From Neocallimastix lanati (nom. inval.) (lineage: Eukaryota; Neocallimastigomycota; Neocallimastigomycetes; Neocallimastigales; Neocallimastigaceae): 64,000 bases of DNA. The stretch is from contig JACVTC010000008.1 in NCBI GenBank assembly GCA_016946835.1, positions 910,001 through 974,000 on the forward strand, given 5' to 3'. The translations under genes and the position numbers were made by a program. The notes beneath the pieces are model-generated. The model saw only the letters and a program-made list of their open reading frames with translations. It did not search any database and was not told where the DNA came from. This document shows positions 54,001-64,000 of the stretch, in pieces; position 1 is the first letter of the stretch, and the number at the start of each line of letters is the position of its first letter.

Positions 54001-55127
54001 AAGGTAGAGAGACACTATAGCGTTACAGACTTAGAAGGTGCTGCCTTGTTCTATTATATTTCAAAATTTAAGCAATACATTCTAGGTAATAAAATTCCAA
54101 TAAAAGTAATAACAGATCATAAACCTCTTATTAATCTATTACAGAATAAAGAACCAGATAATGCCAGACATGCAAGATGGTGTCTTCTAGTATGTTCTTT
54201 AAATATTATCTTGGAGTATGAAAAAGGTAAAAACAACGTTGTAGCTGATTCGCTTTCCCGTTTAAAATCTAAAGAAGATATAATATTGGCTAACCGAAAT
54301 GAGACCGAAGAAGAAAATTCTTTAGAAGAAATCAACACTGATTTAATTATCAAATTTCTAAAAGAAAAATTTTTCAAAATTGAAGGAGTTACCTACTTCA
54401 GGGACAAAGATAACTACAGACCGGTAATTGATGATGACAATAAAAAGATGGAATTAATTTTAAAGGCCCACCAAATCGGTAACGAAAGAATAGAAAAGAC
54501 ATATGAAAGATTAAAGAAGAAATTTTATTGGAAAAATATGTTTGCCGATGTAAAAAGAGTAATTGGAAATTGCCATACTTGTATTATTAACCGAAGTCAA
54601 AAGTATTCAGAACCAACAGAACAATATCCTTCAAAAATGGAAGGCCCCTTCACTCACATGGGTTTAGACATCGTAGGTCCGCTTCCGGTCACAAAAAAAG
54701 GTAATCAATACATAATTGTTACAGTGGATTATTTTACGAAATGGGTGGAAGCCGAGCCACTCCAAAATATTACCTCCCAAGATGTTGCCGCCTTTTTAAG
54801 TAATGTTTTTACTTGACACAGTGCCCCAGAAGTCGTTACAACAGATAATGGCGTTCAGTTCCTCTGATTTTACAAAATTATTTTTGGATCTTTATGATGC
54901 TTATGAAAGATTCACTTCCACTTATCACCCGGAGTCAAATGGGTTAACTGAGAATCGAAACAAAGAGATTGGGAAATATCTTCGCTTGCAGGCAAATAAA
55001 TACCAAGAATGGGATGAATTACTTCCTGCTGCACTTTGGGCCTTACGTACAGCTAACAATTCGACCACTAAGTTTTCAAGCTTTCAGTTAGTTTATGGCA
55101 GAACCGATCATCAGCCCTTAGAATTAC
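51004..55127 (+). pseudogene. pol: Pol pseudogene, Ty3-like element 4
   Basis: The -1 frame opens after the slippery site but stops within about 15 codons. Linker remnants run to about 51425. About 360 bp of non-coding DNA (51425-51785) then replaces most of the protease. Reverse transcriptase begins within 51796-52490, is interrupted by a solo LTR (52491-53192), and resumes at 53198 with a frameshift near 53316, then F-L-D-D near 53460. An in-frame TAA (53842-53844), RNase H, the HHCC finger and the first integrase Asp follow. A TGA at about 54814-54816 and a frameshift near 54865 precede the last catalytic Glu region. Homology ends at 55127, where a reversed LTR begins. Confidence 0.9.
52491..53192 (+). 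repeat. Solo LTR of family 6 inserted in reverse transcriptase
   Basis: 702 bp, TGTAAAGATG to TTTCTTTACA, flanked by the perfect 5-bp duplication ACTAT (52486-52490, 53193-53197). Removing it and one ACTAT rejoins the RT reading. TATAAATA near 53034. The ends resemble family 7. Confidence 0.93.
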
Positions 55128-55690
55128 TGTAAAAAGAGAACACCAAAATAGATTACAAAAACAATGCAATAACAATTTATTTTATTAAAATTTTTTATTA
55201 AAAATATTTTTCTTAATATTATATATTTATTAATAGTTAATAACAATTACATCGAAAAAAAATATGAAAAGTATCTTCTATTTATACTTTTCCTAAATAC
55301 ATTGATAAAATATTATTATATTTAAATTACATATATTTTAATATAAAACTATCCTAATGAATTTTATTATATCATAAATTTATAAACTATAGCTAAATTT
55401 AGAAAAATATAATTATTAATTAAACTAAATACTAAGTAATTTAAATTAAGTACATTTATTATCTATTTATTATTTTAATATTATATGTAAAATCTTTATT
55501 TATTTTCAATTTAAAAACAATGTTAAAAGAGTCATGATTAAATTTTGAAATTTAATTTTCACAAAATAAATTATTAATTTATTTTGTTTTAAACTTTAAT
55601 CAATTCATTTAAATTTTTTATGTTGACTGAAATGTTTATTATCATGACTTATTAATAATATCATTATTTAATTTTATTATATTACAAAAA
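55128..55690 (-). repeat. Reversed LTR of family 6, partial
   Basis: Reverse complement of much of 52491-53192, beginning TGTAAAAAGAGAAC. Similarity fades toward 55620-55690, and neither the exact end nor a target duplication is visible. It truncates element 4. Confidence 0.8.
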
Positions 55691-56864
55691 GTACATCTTT
55701 ATTATTAAAATAGTTATTTATATTATCATAATAAGGATAATTAATTTTTTTTTTTTTTTATTATATCGCGATATAAACTTATATATATTATTTTTATATA
55801 TGTTATTATTATTAATCATATATTATGTCATAACAAAAATTTTATTTTATTTTATAATCCTGTTGACTAATTTTTCAACTAGGATTTATTTTATTTTATA
55901 TAAAACTTTATTTTTATATTTATTTTATATTTACTTTTACATTTATATTTTCAGCTTACATATATGTAGCTGACTATTATCTTATTTTATTCCTCAGCTT
56001 AATTAGTTGACTATATATTTTTCAACTTAATTAGCTGACTATTATTTTATTAATTTATTTAATTATATTTTCATCTTAATAATTAGCTGACAATATTTTT
56101 TTCAGCTTAATATTAGATGATTATTAATATTTTATATTCATATTTTTTAAATTATTTTAATTTTAATTTTATTTTATTTTCTTTATATGTTGTGAAATTT
56201 TATGGGCTTATTTTTATTTGAATATTTAATTATTTTAATTATTTTAATTCTTTTTATGAAAATATATTTCTTTTATTGTTAATTTACAAGAAATATCGAA
56301 ATTTATAAAAATAAATTCTTTATTTTAAAAAAAAAACTTATCTTAAAAATTTTTTTTTTTTTTTTTTTTTGCGTATTATATGTCATATTAATTTGTTTAT
56401 TACGCAGATATTATATGTGTTTTTATAAAGTTGAATATTATTAATTTAAATGATGAATAACAATTAATTTTAGTTTTAAATTATAGTTATATTGTTATGT
56501 ATTTAAAATAAAATATGAATTAATTATTTTATTTTTTGTTATAAGAAAATATATTTTTATTTTTATTATAATATAAATATAATTTCATTTTATTTATTTT
56601 TACTTAACTTTGTTTCTTGCTCAATCTGGTGAGATTGAGACTCTTAGTCTGTTAAAATTAAGAATCTCTTTATTTTATATAAATAAATGGATAACTGTAT
56701 GTCGTTTAATTTTATACATTTCTAGAGTATTTATAGTTATACTAATATGTGGCTTATTATTATCATTGGTCATATATTTCACAATAAATACATTGAAATA
56801 TATAACATCACTCCTTAAATTAATATGATTATAAACCTTAATATTTATATTTCTGACAAATTTA
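55691..56864. other. AT-rich region with hairpin repeats
   Basis: No supported gene. Five hairpin repeats lie at 55951-56120 and poly-T runs at 55747-55759 and 56350-56370. A 72-codon hydrophobic frame at 56610-56828 has no homology I recognise and is not called. Confidence 0.45.
55951..56120. repeat. Five spaced TCAGCT/AGCTGA hairpins
   Basis: First unit TCAGCT-loop-AGCTGA is perfect. Further units (near 55996, 56018, 56074 and 56102) have one changed base or a G-U pair. Loops are mostly TAATT-like. Similar in style to the hairpin arrays in the leaders of elements 2 and 3 but unrelated in sequence. Confidence 0.6.
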
Positions 56865-57633
56865 TGTAAAAAGTTCTATCAGAAACAGATTACAAATAAC
56901 AAATTTTAACACCAAAATAAAAAAGAACACCTAATAAAAATTCGTTTTTTTAAATAAAATAATCTTTATTAATTAAAAAAATTAAATCTCTTTTTTGTTA
57001 TTAACTATCATATAGTCAATAACTAATACATCGATTTAATTATAGAAATTTACATGTATTTATATTTTTTCATTATTACATTATAATATATTATTTCTAT
57101 CTAATTTACATATATTACTATTTATTTATAAACAAAATATTTATTAATAATTTTATTAAATAATAATTAACTAAACTAAACAATAATTAATTCAATAAAC
57201 TTTCAACTTATTTACAATAATAATTAAATTCAATAACAACTCATTTATTATATATTTATTATATAAATATTATTAATACTAATGTTTATATATTTACAAT
57301 TCAAAACTATTTTTATAAACTATTTAAACTAATTTTAACTATTTAAAACTATTCCGAAATTAATTTTAAAGTATTTTAAACTAACTAAACTAAATTAACT
57401 AAGTTAAATAGAATAACTATTTTAAATAAACTAAACTAAATTAACTAACTTAAATAAATTATTTAGATTAAAGTTATTATCCAAAATTATTTAAATAATA
57501 ATTTTTCCTTTATGAAAAGTTTACATAAATTTATAATTAATTTTCATATACATAAATCATAAATTTATGTAATTCAATTACATTAATTAATTATGTAATA
57601 ATTAATTATTAAAGATTTTATTAAATCTTTACA
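56865..57633 (-). repeat. 3' LTR of chromovirus B (family 7)
   Basis: On the minus strand it runs TGTAAAGATTTAATAAAATC to ACTTTTTACA, 769 bp, with a TATAAATAC box. The solo copy at 41347-42081 confirms both ends. The 5' LTR of this element is not in the window. Confidence 0.9.
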
Positions 57634-57645
57634 TTCTCGCCCTTT
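57634..57645 (-). other. Polypurine tract of chromovirus B
   Basis: AAAGGGCGAGAA on the minus strand abuts the LTR start; it overlaps the last codons of pol. Confidence 0.7.
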
Positions 57646-60600
57646 AAGTTGAGCTCCTGCGAACTATAGAGTTCAATCTCCGGGAAGGAATGTCGATTAT
57701 AAATGGTTGATATTTATGCCTAATGTATTCTTCATTAAAATCTTTATCACCATCATCAACCACATTATTCCGTATATTCCTTTTAGATTTACGAAAGTAC
57801 TCTTGAATTAGCTGTCTATCGTAAATTTGATCTTCGTCGATCCAAGAATCTTCAACAGAATCTAGGCCTTTCCAAGATAAGAGGAAACGATTTTTTCCTC
57901 TAAATGTCCTCATATCAATAATTCTTTCAGGAATCTTATCTATGGTATCGGTAGTTAACTTAATATTCTTTCTTTTCCTATTATTTCTATTAGCAAATTC
58001 ATTTTCATAATACGGTTCTAGTAAAGATACATGAAAAACAGGGTAACAACGCATATTACTTGGTAACTTGAGTTCGTAGGCTAATGAACTAACTTTCTTC
58101 ACAATTTCAAATGGACCAAGCATTTGGTCTGCTAATTTCTTCTTTATATTTTTTGTTATATTTCCTTTGAGTAACCAAATTTTTTTACCAACTTCAAAAT
58201 CTGGCAAGGGTAATCTTTTGAAATCAGCATACTTTTTATAAGTTTCTTTAGCTGACTCTAAATTTTCCTTTAAAAATTTAATATTTTCATTTATATCTTT
58301 TACTCTAACATCAGCTCTATGAGGACTATCTGAAGAAGGAATTTCTAAACTAAATTTTGGATTAAATCCATAGTTTGCAAAAAATGGTGATTGATTGATT
58401 GATTGTTGCAGAGTATTATTATAAGCAAACTCAGCAAAAGGCAACAAGTCAACCCAATTATTTTGTCTTTCATTTATGAAACAACGGAGATATTGTTCCA
58501 ATATTCCGTTCACCCTCTCTGTTTGACCATCAGTCTGCGGATGGTTAGCGGTGGAAAGAGTCAAATTAATGTTCAATAACTCGCAAAGGCGGTTCCAAAA
58601 TTCAGAAGTAAATTGCGTACCTCTATCCGAAACAATGGAATCAGGAAAGCCATGTAACCTAAAGATATGGTTAATAAAAGAATCGGCAGCAATTGAAGCA
58701 GTTGGAAGACAACGTAAAGGAATAAAATGTACCATTTTAGTCAGTCTATCTACAACAGTCATGACAGTGGTCATATCTTTGGATTTCGGTAATTCAACAA
58801 TAAAATCCATGGAGATGTCTGACCATGGTCTGTCGGGAATAGACAAAGGAGATAAAAGACCGTAGGGTTTATGTCTTGGAACTTTAACTTTGCAGTAAGT
58901 TTCACAGGACTTAACAAACTTTTTAACATCATTACGTAACTTAGGCCACCAAAAGTTACGATTAATCAAATCAAATGTTTTGCGTACACCGAAATGACCA
59001 GCAGTAACAGAGTCATGGTGTATTTCAAGAACTCTTGTGCGAAGATTCTGAGGGACATAAATTAAGTTATCAAAAAGTAAGAAACCTTCCTTATCAATTT
59101 TACACTTATCAATAAATTTAATAGGTGGATTAACATTACTATTATTTAAAATAAAGGATTTAATTTTTATAAAAAGATCATCATAATTTAAAGATTTCAA
59201 AATAGAATTAATTAAGGACTCGTCACATGAGTTACGATTAATAACACAACAGGAAACATCACGAGAACAATCAAATAAATGATCACTTCTTCTTGACAAA
59301 ATATCTGGTTTACCAGATTTTTTACCGGAACGATACACATGATTAAAATCGAAACGAGAAAGAAATTCATACCAACGAATTTGTCGTTGAGAAAGTAGCT
59401 CAGGCTTCCTAGGAAAAGTAAGGTTTTTATGATCAGTATAAATAGTAAATGGATGGCGAGCACCTTCAAGGTAATGATGCCATTCTTCCAAAGCAACTTT
59501 AATTGCAAGAAGCTCTTTATCATAAATGGGGTAATTTAGTTGAGATTTGGTTAGACTGGTAGAAATAAAAGCAATTGGGTGTAACTGACCATCAAATTCT
59601 TGGGAAAGTATAGCTCCAACAGCGAAATTAGAAGCATCAGTTTCCACAATGAAAGGTTTGTTACTATCAGGATTTCTTAAAATTGGAGCAGAAGTAAAAA
59701 GTTCTTTTAATTTATCAAAGGATTTTTGTTGATCAGAACCCCAGAGAAATGGAACATTTTTCCTGGTAAGTTTATGTAAGGGACGTGCAATCTTAGCAAA
59801 ATCCTTGATAAAAATTCTATAATAATTACATAATCCAATAAATGATTGTATTTCCTTTACATTAGAAGGAACAGGCCAATCTAGGATAGCTTTAACCTTT
59901 TCAGGATCAACTTTCAAACCATCTTTTGATAAAATGTAACCAAGGAAAGTGGTTTCAGTAACATCGAATTCACATTTCTCTAATTTAATGTACAAGTTAT
60001 TTTCTAATAATTTTTTAAGCACCTTTTTAACGTGTTCATGATGTTCCTCTAAACTATTCGAATAAATTAATATATCATCAATGTAAGAAATAACAAAATC
60101 ATCTAAGTAATCGCTAAGAACATCATTTATAAAATGCTGGAAGGTGGCTGGAGCATTTTTTAAGCCAAAAGGCATAACTAAATATTCAAAATGACCATAT
60201 CGAGTACGAAATGCAGTCTTGTACTCATCACCTTCTTTAATTCTTACTAAATTATAGGCAGACTTTAAGTCCAACTTGGTAAAATATTTTGCACCTTTAA
60301 CTCTATCTAATAATTCACTTATTAAAGGAAGAGGATAAGAATTACGGATGGTCATTTCATTCAATTTTCTATAATCAACACATAATCTCAATGAACCATC
60401 TTTCTTTTTAACAAATAATACAGGTGCACCAGCGGGTGATTTGGATTTCCTAATGAATCATTTTTCTAAATTTTCTTTTATATACTTTTTTAGTTCATCT
60501 CGTTCTGCCTCAGTTAAAGGATATATTGGACCATAAAATAATTTTGAATTATCCTTTAATCTTATTTCACAGTCATATTCACGATGTGGAGGGAGTACGT

Positions 60601-60660
60601 TGCAATTTCTTGAATACTTCTGCGTAATTGTTATAAATAGGAGGTATTCCTATAATTTTT
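57644..60660 (-). pseudogene. pol: Pol of chromovirus B: RT, RNase H, integrase, chromodomain
   Basis: A 915-codon frame is open from 60391 to 57644, but homology extends upstream. The RT N-terminus (P-P-H-R-E-Y-D-C, then Y-P-L-T-E-A-E) lies at 60480-60600, interrupted by an in-frame TGA at 60458-60460 in place of a conserved Gly codon and by a frameshift near 60605. RT has Y-I-D-D at 60074-60085; RNase H, HHCC finger and a D,D,E integrase follow, then a C-terminal chromodomain (about 57770-57960) of R-x-L-L-S-W-K-G type. The 915 codons themselves are clean. It is a chromovirus of the same clade as element A but a distinct lineage with different LTRs and 5-bp target duplications. Confidence 0.93.
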
Positions 60661-61797
60661 TGATTTAATTTATTCTCAAAATTACTAATTTTCAATATAA
60701 CACAAATTTTTCACAGAACACTTTTTAGAAATATACTTTTTATTTTCATCTTTATTTAAATTATCATTATGATTACAATTTTTTGTTACATTTTTACATA
60801 AAACATCAATTTTACAAATTTTATTTAATTCATCTAAATTAATATTATTACTATCACTAAATTCATAAATTTCATCATCATTATCAAACATAAAACTATC
60901 ATTTACATCACTATCATAATTAATTATACAAAAATTTTTTACATCATTAAGTTCTTCTTTTTCACTACAAGTTTTAATACGAGTGCGACGACCTCTAATC
61001 GTAATTTCTTCATCAGAATCCATATCGGAATCAGATTCGAAGGAATACTTACGCTTAAGATTATTCTTTTCCTTTGTTAAGGAAAGTTCTTCATATGGTT
61101 CTTTTCCTTTAGTAGAAATTTTGTTTAACTTCTTTTTATTTTTATTTTTTCTATTCCTTTTTCCTACGTTGCAATGTCGAGCACAGTATCCTGAACTGAA
61201 AGAGATTTTCTTTGAATCATGGTAGTTGATAGGGCAATGCTTTTCGATCCAAGGGAGTCCTAAAATAATATCAACATCAGGAATACGGAGGGCATATAAT
61301 TGGATGACCTCAAAATGGTTCTTGAAACGGAGAATACATTTTTCGGTTATATTTTTGACTGTAGATAAACCATATCCCAGACCGGCAACTTTGAAAGGAT
61401 TTTCCGCTTTCATAAGTTTTATATTATTAACTCTTGAAATTCTGGATGAATACAATTAATATCAGAACCAGAATCAATAAAAACTTTCATTTCTACTTCT
61501 TTAGAATCATTAGTTTTAATATAGAAGTCAAGGATATTAGTTTTCCCTTTAAAATTCTTATTCTCGAATTCAACAATTTCCAAAATTTTATGAACATTTT
61601 CATTATCATTAATTAATTTAATTCTTCTGACGGAGGAAGAGGGGAGAGAAGTATTAGAAGAGGAGGCTTCATCATTCGGAATTTTATTGATCACCTTGAA
61701 ATTTTTTGGTTTCTTCTTATTAGGGCAATTGAATTGTAAATGCCCGGCCTTCCCACAAATAAAGCGTAAAGCTTTTCTTCTTCTTTCTTCTTGGCTA
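60661..61797 (-). pseudogene. Gag end and protease of chromovirus B (broken, 5'-truncated)
   Basis: From 61797 downward: last Gag residues (L-S-x-E-E-R-R-R), then a zinc knuckle in which the first Cys is Arg (a TGC to CGC type change) while Cys, His and Cys remain. The protease has D-S-G-S (Asp codon 61473-61475). A frameshift at about 61430-61445 leads into a second frame (to 60685) with the I-I-L-G-x-P-W-I-E block of Ty3 proteases, then an acidic, low-complexity insert. A further frameshift near 60690 separates it from RT. Gag upstream of 61797 is absent. Confidence 0.85.
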
Positions 61798-62351
61798 AGC
61801 TATTGATTGCTAGTCAGCTATTGTATCTTCAGGAAAAGACTAGCAGAAAAACCTGAAGATTTTCTTAATTGCAATAATATTAGAACGAATTATATTTCAA
61901 GGAAATTTATTATTTAATTTATCTAATATTATTGTAAATCATTAAAAATTAAATCTATTATTTAATTTATTTATTATTTAATATTATTATGATAATTATT
62001 TAGAAAAATTTTAAAACTTTAACTATTAAAGTTTGCTATTAATTTATGGTTTAATTTTTTAATTTATTTTTATTTATTTAATAATTTTGTATATGAATCA
62101 GCGATATTAAAATAATTTACCTAAAATTAATTTAACAAAATTTAGTAATAAAATAATGATAAATATAGTTTTATTTGTAAAATTATAATAATTTTATTAT
62201 TATTAAATTTTATTATTCTAAATTTTATTATTCTAAATTTTATTTTTTAATATTTAATTTTATTATACTTATGTATTTTAATTTTTTAATTAATAAAATT
62301 TATATTTAGATTAATTTCTTTTATTTTAATTAATAAAATTTATATTTCTTA
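61798..62351 (-). repeat. LTR family e fragment
   Basis: It shares the TCAGGAAAAGACTAGCAGAA-type inverted-repeat block with 13409-15773 and 32886-33678 and ends TTTCTTACA. Its left end is lost at the junction with the chromovirus B gag. Confidence 0.55.
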
Positions 62352-62354
62352 CAT

Positions 62355-62877
62355 CGTGGTACAAACCACAGTAGAAATATATATTATTGTACTATAATAT
62401 AACAATAATAATTATTTACTATAAATATCTAAATATATTTTATATAATTTAATACGAATTGATTGGAAATAATTACTTATAAAAATATAATATGTATCAT
62501 ACCTAATTAGAAATTATCTCTGATTGGATAATAAAATAAGATTTGAATAAAAACAATTAGAAATAAAAAGAGAGAAATAAGAATTATGAACGAGAGAGAA
62601 TTAATTAAAAATAAGGAACTTTATTTAGTTTAGTTAATAAAAAAATATTATTGTTGTAGGAACTAATTATCAATTAATAGAGAGAGATTATTTATAATAG
62701 GGTTATAAATACATGTAATTAATAATTGTAATAAAATAAATTAAATAAAATTAATAAAGACAAAATAAAATAAATATGCTTTAAAGAGATAAATAATTTA
62801 TTTATCAATAATATTATTTGTATAAAATTCTCTGTCTTCAAAGCCCTTAACTGGTACAATTAACATCGACCGTACCA
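62355..62877 (+). repeat. Solo LTR g
   Basis: TGGTAC to GTACCA (6-bp inverted ends), 523 bp, TATAAATAC near 62705. Flanked by ATCG and TTCG. Confidence 0.6.
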
Positions 62878-62881
62878 TTCG

Positions 62882-63684
62882 TGATAAGAATGTTCAAAAT
62901 AATGCATTCTTAATTAAATTTATGATTTATTTCTAATACATTATGTGTACATTATTATTTTTGTACTTTAATAAATTTTTAAATTCAAAGATCAAAAATT
63001 AAATAATTATATTAAATTTTGTATTTTTATATTAAATCTTATATTAATAGTAATATTTTTATATATTTAAAACTTATATATTAGCAATATTAATAACAGA
63101 TCTTATTTTTTTTATTTTTATATTAATAATCAAAATTTGTATTAATAATATTTTTATATATTGATAATTATAATTTATATATTATATTTTTAACTTTTAT
63201 TATAAAATTTTATATTAAAATGTTTTATTATATATTGAAAAATATTTTTTTTATTAAAAATTTTTATATTAGAATAGATTTTTATTTTTATTTGAATATT
63301 TTAACAGATTGTAATAATAATTATAGCCAATTAAATAAATTCTTATTAGTAATATTTTAGATAGATTATAAAAAAAAAAAAATGTTTTATTAATATTATA
63401 AATGTATTTTATCTATATTGTTATAATTAAATTTTATATAATTGATTATAAAAATCAATTTAAATTTAATAATTTTTATAAAAAAATAAAATGAAATAAT
63501 ATAAAATTTAGTGGTAAAAACAACTTTTATGCCTTAAAAAAAGTATAAATAGTTATAAATTTTGCTACCAATTTTTATAAAATCAACAACGAAGCAATTA
63601 ATCAATTAATAAATTAAAAATAAATAAATAAATAAAATATGTGTATTTACTTATTGTTTTTATTTAATTCTCTAAACCTTAACA
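62882..63684 (+). repeat. Solo LTR of family 2
   Basis: 803 bp, TGATAAG to CTTAACA, an older copy of the element 2 LTR with a much shorter poly-A and scattered substitutions. Preceded by TTCG. Confidence 0.92.
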
Positions 63685-64000
63685 TTTGTTGGAACGTTAC
63701 GTTCAGAAAAATATTAATTTCTTAAATTTAAAAAAATAACCTAATCAAAAAAAAAAAATTAAATTATTTAAATTTATATTTAATTAGTTTATAAGTAATT
63801 AAATAATGATAATTATTTAACAAACAATTAAATTATTAAATTAAAGTATATTTTTAATTAAAAATTAGTATTTTTATTTATGTAAATAATAAATTAAATA
63901 GTTAAATAATTCTAAGTTACTAACATTTCTAAATAATATATATTTAAAATAAATATTGTTAATTATTCTTAAAGTATATTTAGTTAAAATATATTAAATA
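63685..64000. other. Start of a further, unrecognised sequence
   Basis: TGTTGGAACG at 63687 may open another LTR in the chain. It runs off the window; no coding potential is seen. Confidence 0.35.

Noticed and set aside
56610-56828. 72-codon hydrophobic ORF
   Set aside because: No homology, no upstream signals, composition as expected from AT-rich DNA.

Overview
Overall. This is an extremely AT-rich eukaryotic window made almost wholly of retrotransposons. Short islands of codon-biased coding sequence sit in A/T homopolymer-rich DNA, and LTRs are nested inside LTRs. The standard nuclear code fits (TAA, TAG and TGA all end Gag frames). Base composition, intron-poor ORFs, chromodomain Ty3 elements and a Cys-rich secreted surface-type protein suggest a fungus, most likely an anaerobic gut fungus (Neocallimastigomycota). 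That assignment is inference.

Layout. 1-5333: 3' part of Ty3-like element 1 (Gag end, Pol, 3' LTR). 5338-13403: complete Ty3-like element 2 with two 832-bp LTRs and intact gag and pol, inserted 4 bp beyond the LTR of element 1. 13409-15773: another LTR carrying a 1.37-kb fold-back DNA element. 15774-22955: a nearly intact chromodomain Ty3 element (chromovirus A) with one frameshift. 22956-27986: Ty3-like element 3, truncated in RNase H. 28176-33980: a chain of at least eight LTRs, each a few T's from the next. 33981-36019: a decayed Ty1/copia element on +. 37378-38103: the only convincing non-transposon gene, a predicted secreted, membrane-anchored Cys-rich protein. 38995-48822: a Ty1/copia element on the minus strand with intact 5-bp target duplication, containing nested solo LTRs and a Mutator-like (MULE) transposon with its own TIRs and 10-bp target duplication. 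49428-55127: Ty3-like element 4, a pseudogene split by a solo LTR. 56865-61797: a decayed minus-strand chromovirus (B). 61798-64000: another LTR chain.

How it works together. Elements 1-4 form one family: gag and pol lie in different frames, joined in every copy by the same -1 frameshift cassette (slippery TTTAAAY, exactly 8 nt, then a GGGA(G) hairpin). The family has FIDD or FLDD instead of YxDD in reverse transcriptase, and copies 1-3 have DSC or DTC instead of D[ST]G in protease. Elements 2 and 3 carry arrays of covarying hairpins just upstream of gag. Element 2 and chromovirus A, although different clades, share a structured leader RNA with invariant loops and compensatory stems. The two copia elements have primer-binding sites complementary to the anticodon arm of tRNA-Lys, one fitting the CUU and the other the UUU isoacceptor. 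The shared leader RNA and the frameshift cassette are the best candidates for undescribed biology here.
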